Origin: Ascidia mentula
Lineage: Eukaryota; Chordata; Ascidiacea; Phlebobranchia; Ascidiidae
DNA: 64,000 nt
Direction: 5' to 3'
Assembly: GCA_947561715.1 (NCBI GenBank)
Contig: OX387201.1
Location: 8,182,001 to 8,246,000 of the forward strand
Position 1 is the first letter of the stretch; each line of letters starts with the position of its first letter. A program made the translations under genes and the position numbers. The notes under the pieces were generated by a model. That model saw nothing but the letters and a program-made list of their open reading frames with translations, did no database searches and was not told the origin of the DNA. Positions 23,942 to 33,574 of the stretch are shown here, piece by piece.

Positions 23942-24138
23942 CAATTTTAAAGTGTAGATATTGTTTTGCAAATATTGGACACCTTGCTGATTGAAATGTT
24001 TGTTATTACAACTCATTTTTGTTTTTTTCGTGAGTTAATGCTTATTTTGTGTGAACACAATTGTTTGAAGCCGTGTTCATTCATGCGTGAAATAATTTCG
24101 GTTTTAACCAAATTTCATTTCGCCGAAATGACGGTGGT
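23942..24138 (-). repeat. Right terminal inverted repeat
   Basis: This is the mirror of 7619-7815. It ends in ATGACGGTGGT and is followed directly by the 8-bp target duplication. Confidence 0.92.
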
Positions 24139-24146
24139 GTTTACGT
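24139..24146 (+). repeat. Right target-site duplication (8 bp)
   Basis: GTTTACGT is identical to 7611-7618. Its last two bases are also the first two bases of the enkurin X-box, so the insertion landed at the edge of that regulatory site. Confidence 0.93.
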
Positions 24147-24158
24147 TACCATGGTTAC
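24145..24158. promoter_or_regulatory. RFX X-box in the enkurin promoter
   Basis: GTTACCATGGTTAC reads on the minus strand as GTAACCATGGTAAC, which fits the X-box consensus (GTNRCC, N2, RGYAAC). It lies 90 bp upstream of the enkurin start codon. Confidence 0.8.
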
Positions 24159-24247
24159 AAGCTAACTCAAAGGTTTGCTTTGCTAATCCTGCGATTTGCT
24201 GTTAAGTTTCAACCTTACCCGTAGTTGTAGAGAACGAATTTGCGAAA

Positions 24248-25015
24248 ATGGATGGCCAAGTTGAAAGCATTTACAACCTTATTCCAAGAGCCATTGAAAA
24301 GCCTCCGCAGCCACCGCGATATCATTCAAAGTTTAAGACAGATGTCAAAGATGATCTGAAACAAAACAGATCGCCCAACAAAACCATGGGCCCAGCAAAA
24401 GTGGCTGTTCCGACACCAGGCGATTTTCTTAAAAAGCGTTCAAAAGAGCCACAACTTCCTGAAAAAAGTAAGTTTGAATATTCAAATGAGATGACTCGCA
24501 GACCTCCAGTGCCAAGACATGATGAGAAACCTCTTCTTGGAATTCGCACAAACAAAAACTTCATTAATACAAATGCTGTGGAAAATATTATGTCTGTCAC
24601 CAAGAAACCACTCCCTAAATATGTGGATACAAGGAATGGAGACAACAGTCTACTGGACCCATCAGGGTTGGTTCCAAAGTACACAAAGAAAGGTGACTAT
24701 GGAGAAGTACCAGATTACTTGAAAAAGAGAAATGCAGAGGTGCAAAGAGCGCAAGAAGAATATAATGCCTACATCCAGGAACGGATGAAGCAGGGAGCCA
24801 TGAAGCAGTTGACTGGTGATGAAAGGGATGAGATAATAAATGGCTTGAAAAAGAACTGGGAAGAGTTGCATCACCAGTACCAAGGTTTGTCAGTAGTCAC
24901 TGACACAGCACCCAAGAAAAATCGTAAGGAACGCATGGAGGCAGAGATGAAGCAACTCGAAAGAGACATTGAACTCATTGAAAAGCACAGGGTGATATAC
25001 ATTGCAAACAACTAA
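24248..25015 (+). CDS. ENKUR: Enkurin, ciliary microtubule/IQ-motif adaptor protein
   Basis: Enkurin is an axonemal and sperm protein that binds TRPC channels, calmodulin and axonemal microtubules, and acts in motile cilia. The ORF is 255 aa, the normal length. Conserved stretches are SIYNLIPRAIEKPPQPPRY at the N-terminus, then KTMGPAKVAVP with DFLKKRSKE. NFINTNAVENIM, PSGLVPKYTKKGDYG and GLKKNWEELHHQYQGL follow. The C-terminus is EMKQLERDIELIEKH ending VIYIANN. The C-terminal third is a predicted helical enkurin domain. The whole gene is one uninterrupted frame, whereas vertebrate ENKUR has several exons. This could be intron loss or retrocopying. The nearby X-box argues for an original, expressed locus. 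The start ATG aligns with the family start. Confidence 0.97.
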   Translation: MDGQVESIYNLIPRAIEKPPQPPRYHSKFKTDVKDDLKQNRSPNKTMGPAKVAVPTPGDFLKKRSKEPQLPEKSKFEYSNEMTRRPPVPRHDEKPLLGIRTNKNFINTNAVENIMSVTKKPLPKYVDTRNGDNSLLDPSGLVPKYTKKGDYGEVPDYLKKRNAEVQRAQEEYNAYIQERMKQGAMKQLTGDERDEIINGLKKNWEELHHQYQGLSVVTDTAPKKNRKERMEAEMKQLERDIELIEKHRVIYIANN

Positions 25016-26088
25016 AACTTTTTTGTGTGTAATCCAAATTGTCCTCGATTTGTCAATGGAACCAACAATGCTTCCATGCTTTTGCCTTTGCAAAGCTTGT
25101 GTTAAGTAGATGGACACATATGATTGGGAACCTGTTTTTTGCTTACTTTGCAGTTTCATGTATTTCAGTTGTCCTGGTCCTAATACATGTATTTGTTTTA
25201 CAAGATCCCTATGAAAAATTGACAATTAAATGTTTATACAGCTACATCCCAAAAAAGATTGGCCCATTGCATTAATTTCAGTTGATAGTTGCGCCATTTA
25301 TATACAAAGGGTTGTTCATAAACCACCTGATAAAAAAAAATTAACAAAAAAAATGGTTTAAATTGTACATCAAAACATATCCAAGTTTATTTCCCATTGG
25401 CTCAAACAATAAAATACTAAAACAACAAGCCTGACAAAATGGTGACCTAAGATCCTGCCAAGAATTGCAGCAGCAGTTGTATATGGGATGGCGATGGTCG
25501 CCTAACACTTGTTGTGCCTATTGGCCAAACACAAATATGAACAGAGCTTCATTAGACTTGGCATGTTATTTCAAATGGTGGTTTTAAATGGATCACATGA
25601 GGTTAACTATTTTTCTAATTTGAATGGTAAAACAGTGTATGATCTAAAAAAAATAGTATCACTGGTACAATTGAACTAAAATGGATGTGCAAAAAAATAT
25701 GTGTTTAAAGTTCGGGTTACATTCTCTTTTACTACGTCACTGTACTGCTCTGGAGGAGTCTCACTGTAACGTTGTGACGAAACAACAATGCTGGAGGAAG
25801 AGTGTGAGTCACATCACCGTGCAAGAAGTCTTCCACTGAATGAAGTAATATATTTTATGTCGACTATCCTAGCATATGCTGTGCACTGGTTTCTTATGTT
25901 GTTGCTGTATAAATTAAACTAAGGTAAATTTTTATTCATATTGTGACTTTTGTTCATGCTGAAACATAACCATTGCGTTTCTAAAGAGTTAAAATTAGAA
26001 ATGCGCACATGGCACAATACGTTAATCTTACAGCACAACGTAACTGTAGCTGACTAACACGTGGGCCCAAACAATGGTTTCTTAAAAA
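25016..26088. other. Enkurin 3' UTR and intergenic DNA
   Basis: This is A/T-rich sequence with no convincing coding region. Its first part should be the enkurin 3' UTR. Short frames here have no family resemblance. Confidence 0.5.
25408..25413 (+). promoter_or_regulatory. Candidate poly(A) signal of enkurin
   Basis: An AATAAA lies about 390 bases after the enkurin stop codon. An earlier ATTAAA near 25227 is an alternative. Confidence 0.45.
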
Positions 26089-26418
26089 TTATAAAATACG
26101 CACTGTTTTGCGAATACTTCCCATATGTTTACTGGAAAAAGAATATGATATTCCTATAAGTTTCTTGTATGATGCTGCAGTCGTAGTGGGCACAGTATTA
26201 GGATTATATTTGCGCGAACCTTTTCCAGGGGGTGGTGCCTTCCGACAGAGTGACGTCATACGAGGACAAACGTAAGGACGGTATGGCACCTTTCCTCTAC
26301 CGCGTGCAACGAGTAAATTGTTGCTTGCTTTTTTAACGATCCTGTTCATGTTACTTAACGCTATTTCAAACGGCTGTGGGTTCCACAACGGGAAGGCGTA
26401 CACTGCCTCGAAATTCAT
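26089..26418 (-). CDS. Hypothetical small basic protein
   Basis: This single-exon frame of 109 aa has a true ATG. I do not recognise the family. The N-terminus is aromatic and hydrophobic (YAFPLWNPQPF). The rest is rich in Lys, Arg, Pro and Ser, with RGRGKVPYRPYVCP and KAPPPGKGSRKYNP, and the end is basic. There is no signal peptide and no membrane helix. It lies downstream of the synaptobrevin gene on the same strand. Its base composition is more balanced than the flanks, which favours coding. The lack of homology and of a nearby poly(A) signal argues for caution. Confidence 0.35.
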   Translation of the reverse strand: MNFEAVYAFPLWNPQPFEIALSNMNRIVKKASNNLLVARGRGKVPYRPYVCPRMTSLCRKAPPPGKGSRKYNPNTVPTTTAASYKKLIGISYSFSSKHMGSIRKTVRIL

Positions 26419-27400
26419 GATAAAGTCATAAAAAACTGTTATTATTCACAAACAAGTCACGCGGGTCACTTTCAATGTAGAATGTTTATTACATTATAAG
26501 GATGGTACCGCCATTCAGAAACGTCAAGCAAAAGCCACCAAACGACAACGGAATGACTGATTTGACCTTCACATAACTTGGGGAAAGTAAAATAGCGATA
26601 ACAACCGTTACACTTCAACTTGAAGGGCAACTCTACTCCCAGCTAATACTTCAATTTGTACAAGACGAAACAGTTGACATGTAAGTACAATGTGTGCAAG
26701 CATAGAAATCAATTAAAAGAAAACGATTGTGTTGAGACTACGTTCCTAAATTAAGTATATGAAACATATTAAACTACCTGGTCATAACTGCGACGTTCAA
26801 CTTTGTTAACAATTTGGAAATCTAGTTCGATTTTTTTGCGTCGCGGTATTTTCCCCAGAAAATACGGGTAAAGGTGAAAGCAAAGCACTCCACTTTACAC
26901 AAAAACTTTTCAATTTTGTATTGACGCATATGGGGTAACAAGTTATTTCTATACAAGTTTATAAAAAAATAGTATCGGTCGTTCGGTACAGTCGGGTTAT
27001 TAAATGCTCATTTTTAAACATCTACAACAGGCAGTGGAACCCCTTAAATTGTTTTCTGTGAGACAGTGCCTGTAAAACACCAATTCCATAATAACGAGGA
27101 ACATGTAGTTTCTGTATAACTATTTCACCGGTTTACCTACCAAAGAATATCAGAGCACTGACAATACAGAAAACATATACACGAATAAATAAAATGCAGC
27201 TACAGTTGAATATTTGCAAAATAATGTTAAAAGGAGCGAAATACCAAGATTTGAACCTTGACATTAGGCAAATCACCTAATGGATGTCCATAACATCATG
27301 GGTTCGTGGAACTGTGCTGCTGTAAATAAATCTTCGGAGCTGCCTGGTGGGCAGACAGAGAATGGGAATTGTCCGTTTTTTGGGTGCAATGACATAAACT
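26419..27400. other. Intergenic DNA downstream of synaptobrevin
   Basis: No firm gene is seen. The segment probably includes the synaptobrevin 3' UTR. A minus-strand frame extends past the candidate alternative exon at 27432, but no family is recognisable. Confidence 0.4.
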
Positions 27401-27432
27401 TTACTTTTTCTGTTGCTGCGTGACCACGGAGA
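27401..27432 (-). CDS. Candidate alternative last exon of synaptobrevin
   Basis: A good acceptor (CTCTTTGCAG) is followed by a short frame. Joined to either phase-1 transmembrane exon, it would end VSVVTQQQKK and stop. Mammalian VAMP1 also has alternative C-terminal tails. No transcript evidence exists here, so the call is weak. Confidence 0.2.
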
Positions 27433-27705
27433 CTGCAAAGAGAAATGAAGAGGTAAGAGTGTGGAGCGCGCAGTGCGGATACTCAATAATGCATGAGCAC
27501 TGAGCAGTCATAGAAAAGCATCACAAACAGGTTTTGTAACTGCAATATATCAAAAGGTACGTTGATCGTTTTACTATAGGGTAGGACTAATTCGTTATGC
27601 ACAGTACAGTTTTTAAAACGTTAAACACAACAAAACCTAACTTTAAAAGGTATTTATTACTGTCACAATCAACACAACACCGAGGGCTATACCTGTTGGC
27701 CATTA

Positions 27706-30700
27706 TTATTTTGTGGAGAAGTAAACTGAAAAGGAAAGTCAAAAAGAGGATTGAAAACCCTTGAAATGTTTAAAAGAACCAAAATATTATAAGATTTCAA
27801 ACAACTTGAGCTGCAAGTTAACAATATATCCAAAATCACACCACCACCATGAAGCACTCGGACAACAGATGCAGAAAAACGGACGGATAACGAAAAAACT
27901 TCAATAAGAAAGAACAAGTGTTTTAAACTGGTGATTTTAAAAATCATGCATTGCCCCTAATTATTAGATCAAGGTCAGTCCGTACTACACCACGTGACCA
28001 TGATTTCCACAGTGGGCTTTCTATTGAGGGCGTTCGATCTCAATTTCGTAATTAAGGTCAACGCGGCACTGACCATATGACGCGCGATTAAAGAAAGGCA
28101 ATCTTCTTGGGGCGGGCGGACCGACCTCTTTAATCAATAATGAGCAAGGGGAACAGCGGGCAAACCCGGTCCCTTTACAACAAGCAACATCTGCGGTACA
28201 TATTGTCCACCAGCAATAAACGCCCGTTCGTTGGCAAGAAATCATCGGCACGTCCTTCTCCTAAACTACAACAACTATACACCAAAAAGTCCCGCATCTA
28301 TAGTTGACAACGGGTATTGTGGCGATCTAACACGATTTGCAGTTGAAAGGAAACGATTTGCGTATGTTGGTCTTTGGCCTGTCCAAGCGGACCGCTGGAC
28401 CAGAACCAATCAATAAATATCGAGTAATGCCGAACGCGGAGGGCACGTTCGACAAATGGATGCGTCGGCATGAACTGCACGGGAACGGCGAATAAAATCG
28501 ATATCCGCTAACAATTCGGCGTTCGTCGAAGCAACGCACATCAACAGCCGGGCGCAATTAGCCATCCAGAAACACTCACACCGGTTTTGGGGGCCAACAT
28601 TCCAATGCGATCAGGTTAGTTGGCCCATAGCCATGTTAAACAGTTAAAGGCGCACCAGGAAAAGGTTGCAGGTACACAATATAACTAAAACGATGACAAA
28701 AACCGTGCAATGCCATAAAATGAAGTTGGTAGGAGAGAAACAAGTTTAAAGTGTGAAATGAAGAGCTGCATAACCTTGCAAATTGAACTGTGAATGTGGC
28801 AAGTGACTAAAAATCGATAATAAATACTCACCGACTATAATAATGATAATAACTAAAATGAGGATGATCAAAATTGCCCACATCTGAAAAAACAACATCG
28901 AGTTACACACCACAGTACAACGATTGACTAACACTCATGCAATAATGTAAAACAACACCTATAAAATGTTTGTACTTACTAATCACAATTATAATTATTA
29001 TGGATATAACTACAGACAGCATAATAATCATCTGCAAAACAGTAAATCGGCATTAGGTGTAGTTAAACACAGCATTTACTGCTCTTGTGTGTAAAGGCCT
29101 TGAAACTTGGAGTGTAAAATTGAAATTCACAATAGGTTACATGTGTACATAAGCTTGGAAACCAGGTTGCCTTAGATCAACAGTACATCCGACTTTCAGT
29201 AACAGGATGTTGGCAGTTACCTACCTTGCAGTTTTTCCACCAATATTTTCGCTTAAGTTTGGCTGCCTGTGTTTCAAACTGGGAAGCTCCCTGTTGCAAT
29301 GCATCAGCCCTATCATCCAGTTCAGACAGTTTCTGATCTCGCTCCAACACTTTATCAACGTTTGTTCTCATGATGTCAACAACCTGCCAAAGAAGTGTTC
29401 ATATAGTTCTGTGTAATGGTTCAATAAAACCAATAAAAATTATTTGCTTATTGACGTTTGTACACCAACAACCCACAGTAAATGCTGCACAACTATTGCA
29501 TAGAACAGAATATAATCAAGTGTTGTAGGCTGTTTTTAAGTTCACTTTTAGTTGACATGCTAATGTGTTTGCATAGCTCATTTATAATAAGCTTATCTTT
29601 ATTTTAACAAAACAAAGAAAATTTTTCTTACATCATCAACTTGTGCCTGGGTTTGTTGCAATTTCTTAGAAGCAGCAGCTCCTCCCCCAGCTTGACCCCC
29701 ACCATAGTTAGCAGTTCCACCGTAAGACCTACATCAAACCTTATTATTAGTTCCTTGCTATTGTTAATGAGGCAAATGCACGAATCAATGTAAATTAGCA
29801 TTACGGTATTGGATGGATTTTTGTTGAGATTGTGATTAATTTTTTTCTCATCATAAAACATATAAGTTACTGTAATTATAGCTTACTATGGTAATAAACA
29901 TAAAACGCTTGCAAAAAATGACAGAAAATGTTTACATCCTTGACATGTAGTATTACAGAACCAGCTACTCTATGAGCATTTGCAAAAATAAAAACCTTTC
30001 AAATGATCATTTCTTACACAAAACCTAGCATCCAATGTTTCTGTGCTATTTGAAAAGCTACAACTGAAAATTGAAATACCATGCAGATACCAAAGATTGT
30101 GTTATGCGACATTACATTTATTACGGACACCCTATCATTGGGAATGTTTAAATTCAAATATGCATATATAAACAGAGAAATATGCAACAGTCTATTCCGC
30201 AAACAATAAATTAAAAACAGTGTCATACTGTTTGTTTATTAATTGCTTTAAACTAGCAGCTGACATTTATAAATCAGACAAGGCAAAAAATGGTCTGTCA
30301 TGAAATGATAATTGCAGCGATCTGAAGCAAAATAGCAGTCATGATTCACCTCGAAAGATTTACAAGTAATAGAGTCAAATTTATAGAAAACATACAAATA
30401 AGGATTTTCCCAAAAAAGACATAAGATAACAAAAACAAGAAGACTGACTGAAGTACAGAATCATGCAAAAATAAATAAAAATATAAAGCTGGTGCACTGT
30501 CAAAATGTCAATTGCTGTGTGACATGATCAAGGAATCATAATTACTCATGGCAGCAAATCACACTTGATCACCTTTAACTTAAAAATAGAAATAAAATAT
30601 TGTATTTACACAATTCAATTAGGTTCTTAATTTGGACATTGTACTCTTATTTTGACGATTTCTGGCAAACAATTTCAGCATTACAATTAGTTTTGTTGTT

Positions 30701-30814
30701 CATAGGTTTTCAAGTTACAACACCCCAGCTTTGCAGGAAAAGAACTAAACCATCTGCATAACACTGTTGCTGGTCACTTTACCTGGAGTTAGGCACAGGC
30801 TCATATGCTGCCAT
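27706..30814 (-). CDS. Synaptobrevin / VAMP1-2-3-type vesicle SNARE
   Basis: This is a vesicle-membrane R-SNARE that pairs with syntaxin and SNAP-25 in exocytosis. Minus-strand exons are 30814-30783, 29728-29632 and 29383-29225. Next comes one of two 52-nt transmembrane exons (29031-28980 or 28883-28832), then 27725-27706. Either path gives an intact 119-aa frame. Order in the protein: a Gly-rich N-terminus ([13 protein letters not shown]); the SNARE motif from [12 protein letters not shown] through [17 protein letters not shown], with the zero-layer Arg in VLERDQK; the juxtamembrane [10 protein letters not shown]; the transmembrane helix; and the end YFSTK. The match to VAMP1/2/3 is very close. 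An upstream acceptor just before the ATG implies a 5' UTR intron. Confidence 0.95.
28020..28660. other. GC-richer island in the last synaptobrevin intron
   Basis: About 640 bp of visibly higher G+C and CpG content lies in the otherwise A/T-rich final intron. Both strands have moderately long open frames with no recognisable family. It could be an alternative promoter, a decayed insertion or regulatory DNA. The sequence does not decide between them. Confidence 0.35.
28832..28883 (-). CDS. Synaptobrevin transmembrane exon, version A (52 nt)
   Basis: Acceptor TTTTTTCAG and donor GTGAGT flank this exon, which encodes [17 protein letters not shown] plus one base. It has the same length and phase as version B. 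Because 52 is not a multiple of 3, using both exons together would shift the frame before the terminal exon. They must therefore be mutually exclusive. Confidence 0.85.
28980..29031 (-). CDS. Synaptobrevin transmembrane exon, version B (52 nt)
   Basis: Acceptor GTTTTGCAG and donor GTAAGT flank this exon, which encodes [17 protein letters not shown] plus one base. It splices in phase from KNCK and on to the YFSTK exon. It is closer to the VAMP2 transmembrane pattern (a small-residue patch early in the helix) than version A. Confidence 0.85.
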
Positions 30815-31109
30815 TTCGTAGAAGAGGTGATTTGCTATTGAAAAGGTGAAGTGTGATGTGGTAAGCGTTTAGAAATAACAATTGCCCTGTTAGATACTTA
30901 TATTTGGCACAAAGTATTAAATCTGTTTAGCATCAGCCACTGAAAACTATCACCGCTTTTAAAAGCACATTGATTTATTGATTCTTTCCTATTCCACTCA
31001 ATTTCAGTTTGCAAACGACCTCGGAAACATGGTTTTCATAGATGGTTCCACCATTTGATTAAAAAACAAAAACCAACATAAATGAATCTAAGAACAAGCA
31101 TAAACTTAC

Positions 31110-31219
31110 ATGTCAATTTTAAATGTGGCAGAACTCAATCAAAAAATCCTTTGCCAAGCAGTTCGTTCTGGACCACCAGGTTCAAAATTTATAGCAGTTC
31201 TAAGGCAGTTAACTAACAC
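31110..31219 (-). other. Candidate 5' UTR exon of synaptobrevin
   Basis: A consensus acceptor (TTACCTTTCAG) and donor (GTAAGTTTA) bracket 110 nt on the minus strand, about 300 bp upstream of the synaptobrevin start exon. That start exon itself follows an acceptor-like CTTTTCAATAG. The segment has a stop codon in the frame I checked, so a non-coding leader exon is the simplest reading. Confidence 0.35.
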
Positions 31220-33574
31220 CTGAAAGGTAATTACTAATAAAACTTAATTCAATCAATTTAGGTATTTTGAAATAAATAAAATTCAGGACACAAGATAAAA
31301 ATTATGTTCTCAACATTAATTATTTACCTATACACCTGCTCAGAAAAACTGTGTATACGTTGAATGCCAATCTGTATTAGATTAAGATATAATGATAAAA
31401 ATGGATCATACACACAAACCAAATTGGATAGTTTGTAATTTCCGTCAGGATTTTTTTGTTTAACTAGCAAATATCTTTTATGTTATTGATGTATAGCGGT
31501 TTATTTTTTCGTGTGGATTTTCGGTAACAATAATTGTGCGGATTATGTATGGACAAACTGGCGTTTTTACATATTAATGTATTAGCTATTTTTTTTTGCT
31601 TGGATTGGCAATAATATTGCGATAAATCTTCCACTCTCCTTCTAGTCAGGCTTTTTATGTACCAAGAAAAACAAACAACCAGTCAGAATTTTTATGCACA
31701 TTTTGAAAATTAACATTTGGTTTTATATGCATACATTATATCATAATAAAACAACATAGATATTGTCCCTCTGTACTGTATATAGGCTAACTATACTGCA
31801 GAGTTTATCAAAAGCAAACCTTAACAGAAACATTAATAAATACACAAAGCGAACGGTTGGATACCTAATTTGAAGAATAACAATTATTCATATCTAACTC
31901 ACAACAAAACGTACATACAAATAAAGTTGAACAATGTTCGAAACCAGCACCGAAGTAAAACCGTTTGGTTTGCCAACGACGCCAACGCACAAAACGCCTC
32001 AAACTCTAATCTGCAAGAAAATCGCCCGAACGAAACGAAAGAACAAACTATCTTACGCCTTGTTACGCTCGACCGAATTTGGAAAAATAAAATTGTTCAA
32101 GCGTAACCCAAAGCATCATGTGATGTGACGATTATAAATCGGTAAACTTACTGCTTTTATTTAGTTTTTTTGTGGACAACTAATAAATTTTTCGGGGGGT
32201 TTATTGTATTGTATGTATACCAAGATTACGTAATTATGCATAATGTTAGAAAATACTCAATGATGAATTTTGCCAGTGATTGTCTCACCATGATAAATAC
32301 GTTTGAAATAACTGTTAAAACTCATGTAAGATTGCAAAGATCAACTTAACGCCTGCTTGCTGTCTATGATAAAACACAGGAATGCAAATGGCAAAGCACC
32401 GAACAAATTATTTTGACCACAGCGTGAATATTTCTGCGGTTGCAGGCCGATGGCGCCTATATCTAATCTTTTGAAGTCAAAGCTTTCTTTGTTACTGGTA
32501 ATGTTAACTTTTGGACTAATTAATTAAAACTTGGTGTGTTTAGATTTGACCAGGAATTCGAATGTCTTTGTAATAATATTCTTTGTGCGCCAACATTTAG
32601 GATTGCCGTATGGTTAAATAGACTACAATGCATTTCTAGTTGAATTGAACATTTCGTATTGGACCCAATGTCAATCGCTTTTTAAATGGATGTTGTATAT
32701 AAAAATCCCAATCACGTTTAATGGTACAGATATGTCTCTCTTCCTCATCAAGCAGGTCACAATTGCATTGTAGGCCATTGTGACAACTGTCCGGTTACAT
32801 TTCCCTCGTTGCATTGGTTACTGTGTTTGTACAGCAGAGCTTTTTTGGCAAACAAAATTGGCTTTTGCTTTGGTGCAAGGACGTTTAAACCAACACTGAC
32901 GTTTGGTATATTGATGTGCTGCATCAAAAAACGAAAATTTGCTATCACGCCCGCACTTTCCGCAGTTTGCACTGTACAGCTAAATGCAATTGCATCATAA
33001 CCACTGAGCAAGTCGCAAAAATTTATTAACACACATTGTACAAAAACATAAAAGCATCAAAGATCTCTTTCGTGCAAAGTATTTCGCTTATCATATCCTT
33101 TTTGGTCGTTTACCCAGTTGGTGCTTTTACCAAACGCTCAGTCGCGACATTTATATATCGCCGCTGTTTACAATGGGCTAGTTCCACATGTTTATTTGGA
33201 AATGAACAGGAAACACGACGTCAGGTTGTTTGCGATGCATATGAAAAGGCGTCCACGAAAAATATTTGCAACGTGTGGCCAGCATTACTGTAATTTGAGA
33301 CATTCATCAGGAGATACGGCATATGCAAAATGGCCTCAGAACAAATTTGTATATTTAGACCGTTAAACATTTCGAAACCTTTTGTATCAGTTCGCTTGTT
33401 CAAAAATTCTAGACATAACAGGAAACAAGTTCGACCTATTTCCAATGAGACACGATGATCTGAAATGCCACACCACAAAATATCTCTGTAAAAACCGCTT
33501 TTGCCTGCAGACTAGAAAGAGACTAACGGTGTCGTTGTTGTTTTGTAGTAAACAAACGCTCATAGATTGGCGCG
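31220..33574. other. Intergenic region between synaptobrevin and the GPCR gene
   Basis: About 2.3 kb of A/T-rich DNA, probably holding the synaptobrevin promoter and the GPCR 3' UTR. Overlapping plus-strand frames near 31870-32128 have no homology I recognise and compete in two frames, so I do not call them. Confidence 0.5.

Larger units (their letters stand above)
7619..24138 (-). mobile_element. 16.5-kb DNA transposon with PHD-transposase-ULP1-USP gene
   Basis: This is a complete 16,520-bp DNA transposon. It has 197-bp terminal inverted repeats beginning ACCACCGTCATTTCGG, then inverted subterminal tandem arrays of about 3.2 kb on the left and 5.2 kb on the right. One 5.8-kb minus-strand ORF encodes a transposase fused to protease domains. 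The termini are fixed by the perfect 8-bp duplication GTTTACGT. The superfamily is not settled. The DDE core with a C-x2-H between the second Asp and the Glu resembles MULE-like transposases. The 8-bp duplication and fused zinc and ULP1-like modules also suit the KDZ (Kyakuja/Dileera/Zisupton) group. The intact ORF, perfect duplication and nearly identical ends suggest recent insertion. There is no DNA polymerase, integrase or capsid gene, so it is not a Maverick/Polinton. Confidence 0.95.

Noticed and set aside
7619-24138. Maverick/Polinton or giant-virus-like element, because of size and a ULP1-like protease
   Set aside because: There is no DNA polymerase B, retroviral-type integrase, packaging ATPase or capsid gene. 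The target duplication is 8 bp, and the only gene has a transposase core.
31870-32128. Two overlapping plus-strand frames upstream of synaptobrevin
   Set aside because: They compete in different frames, have no homology I recognise, and have no splice or poly(A) context.
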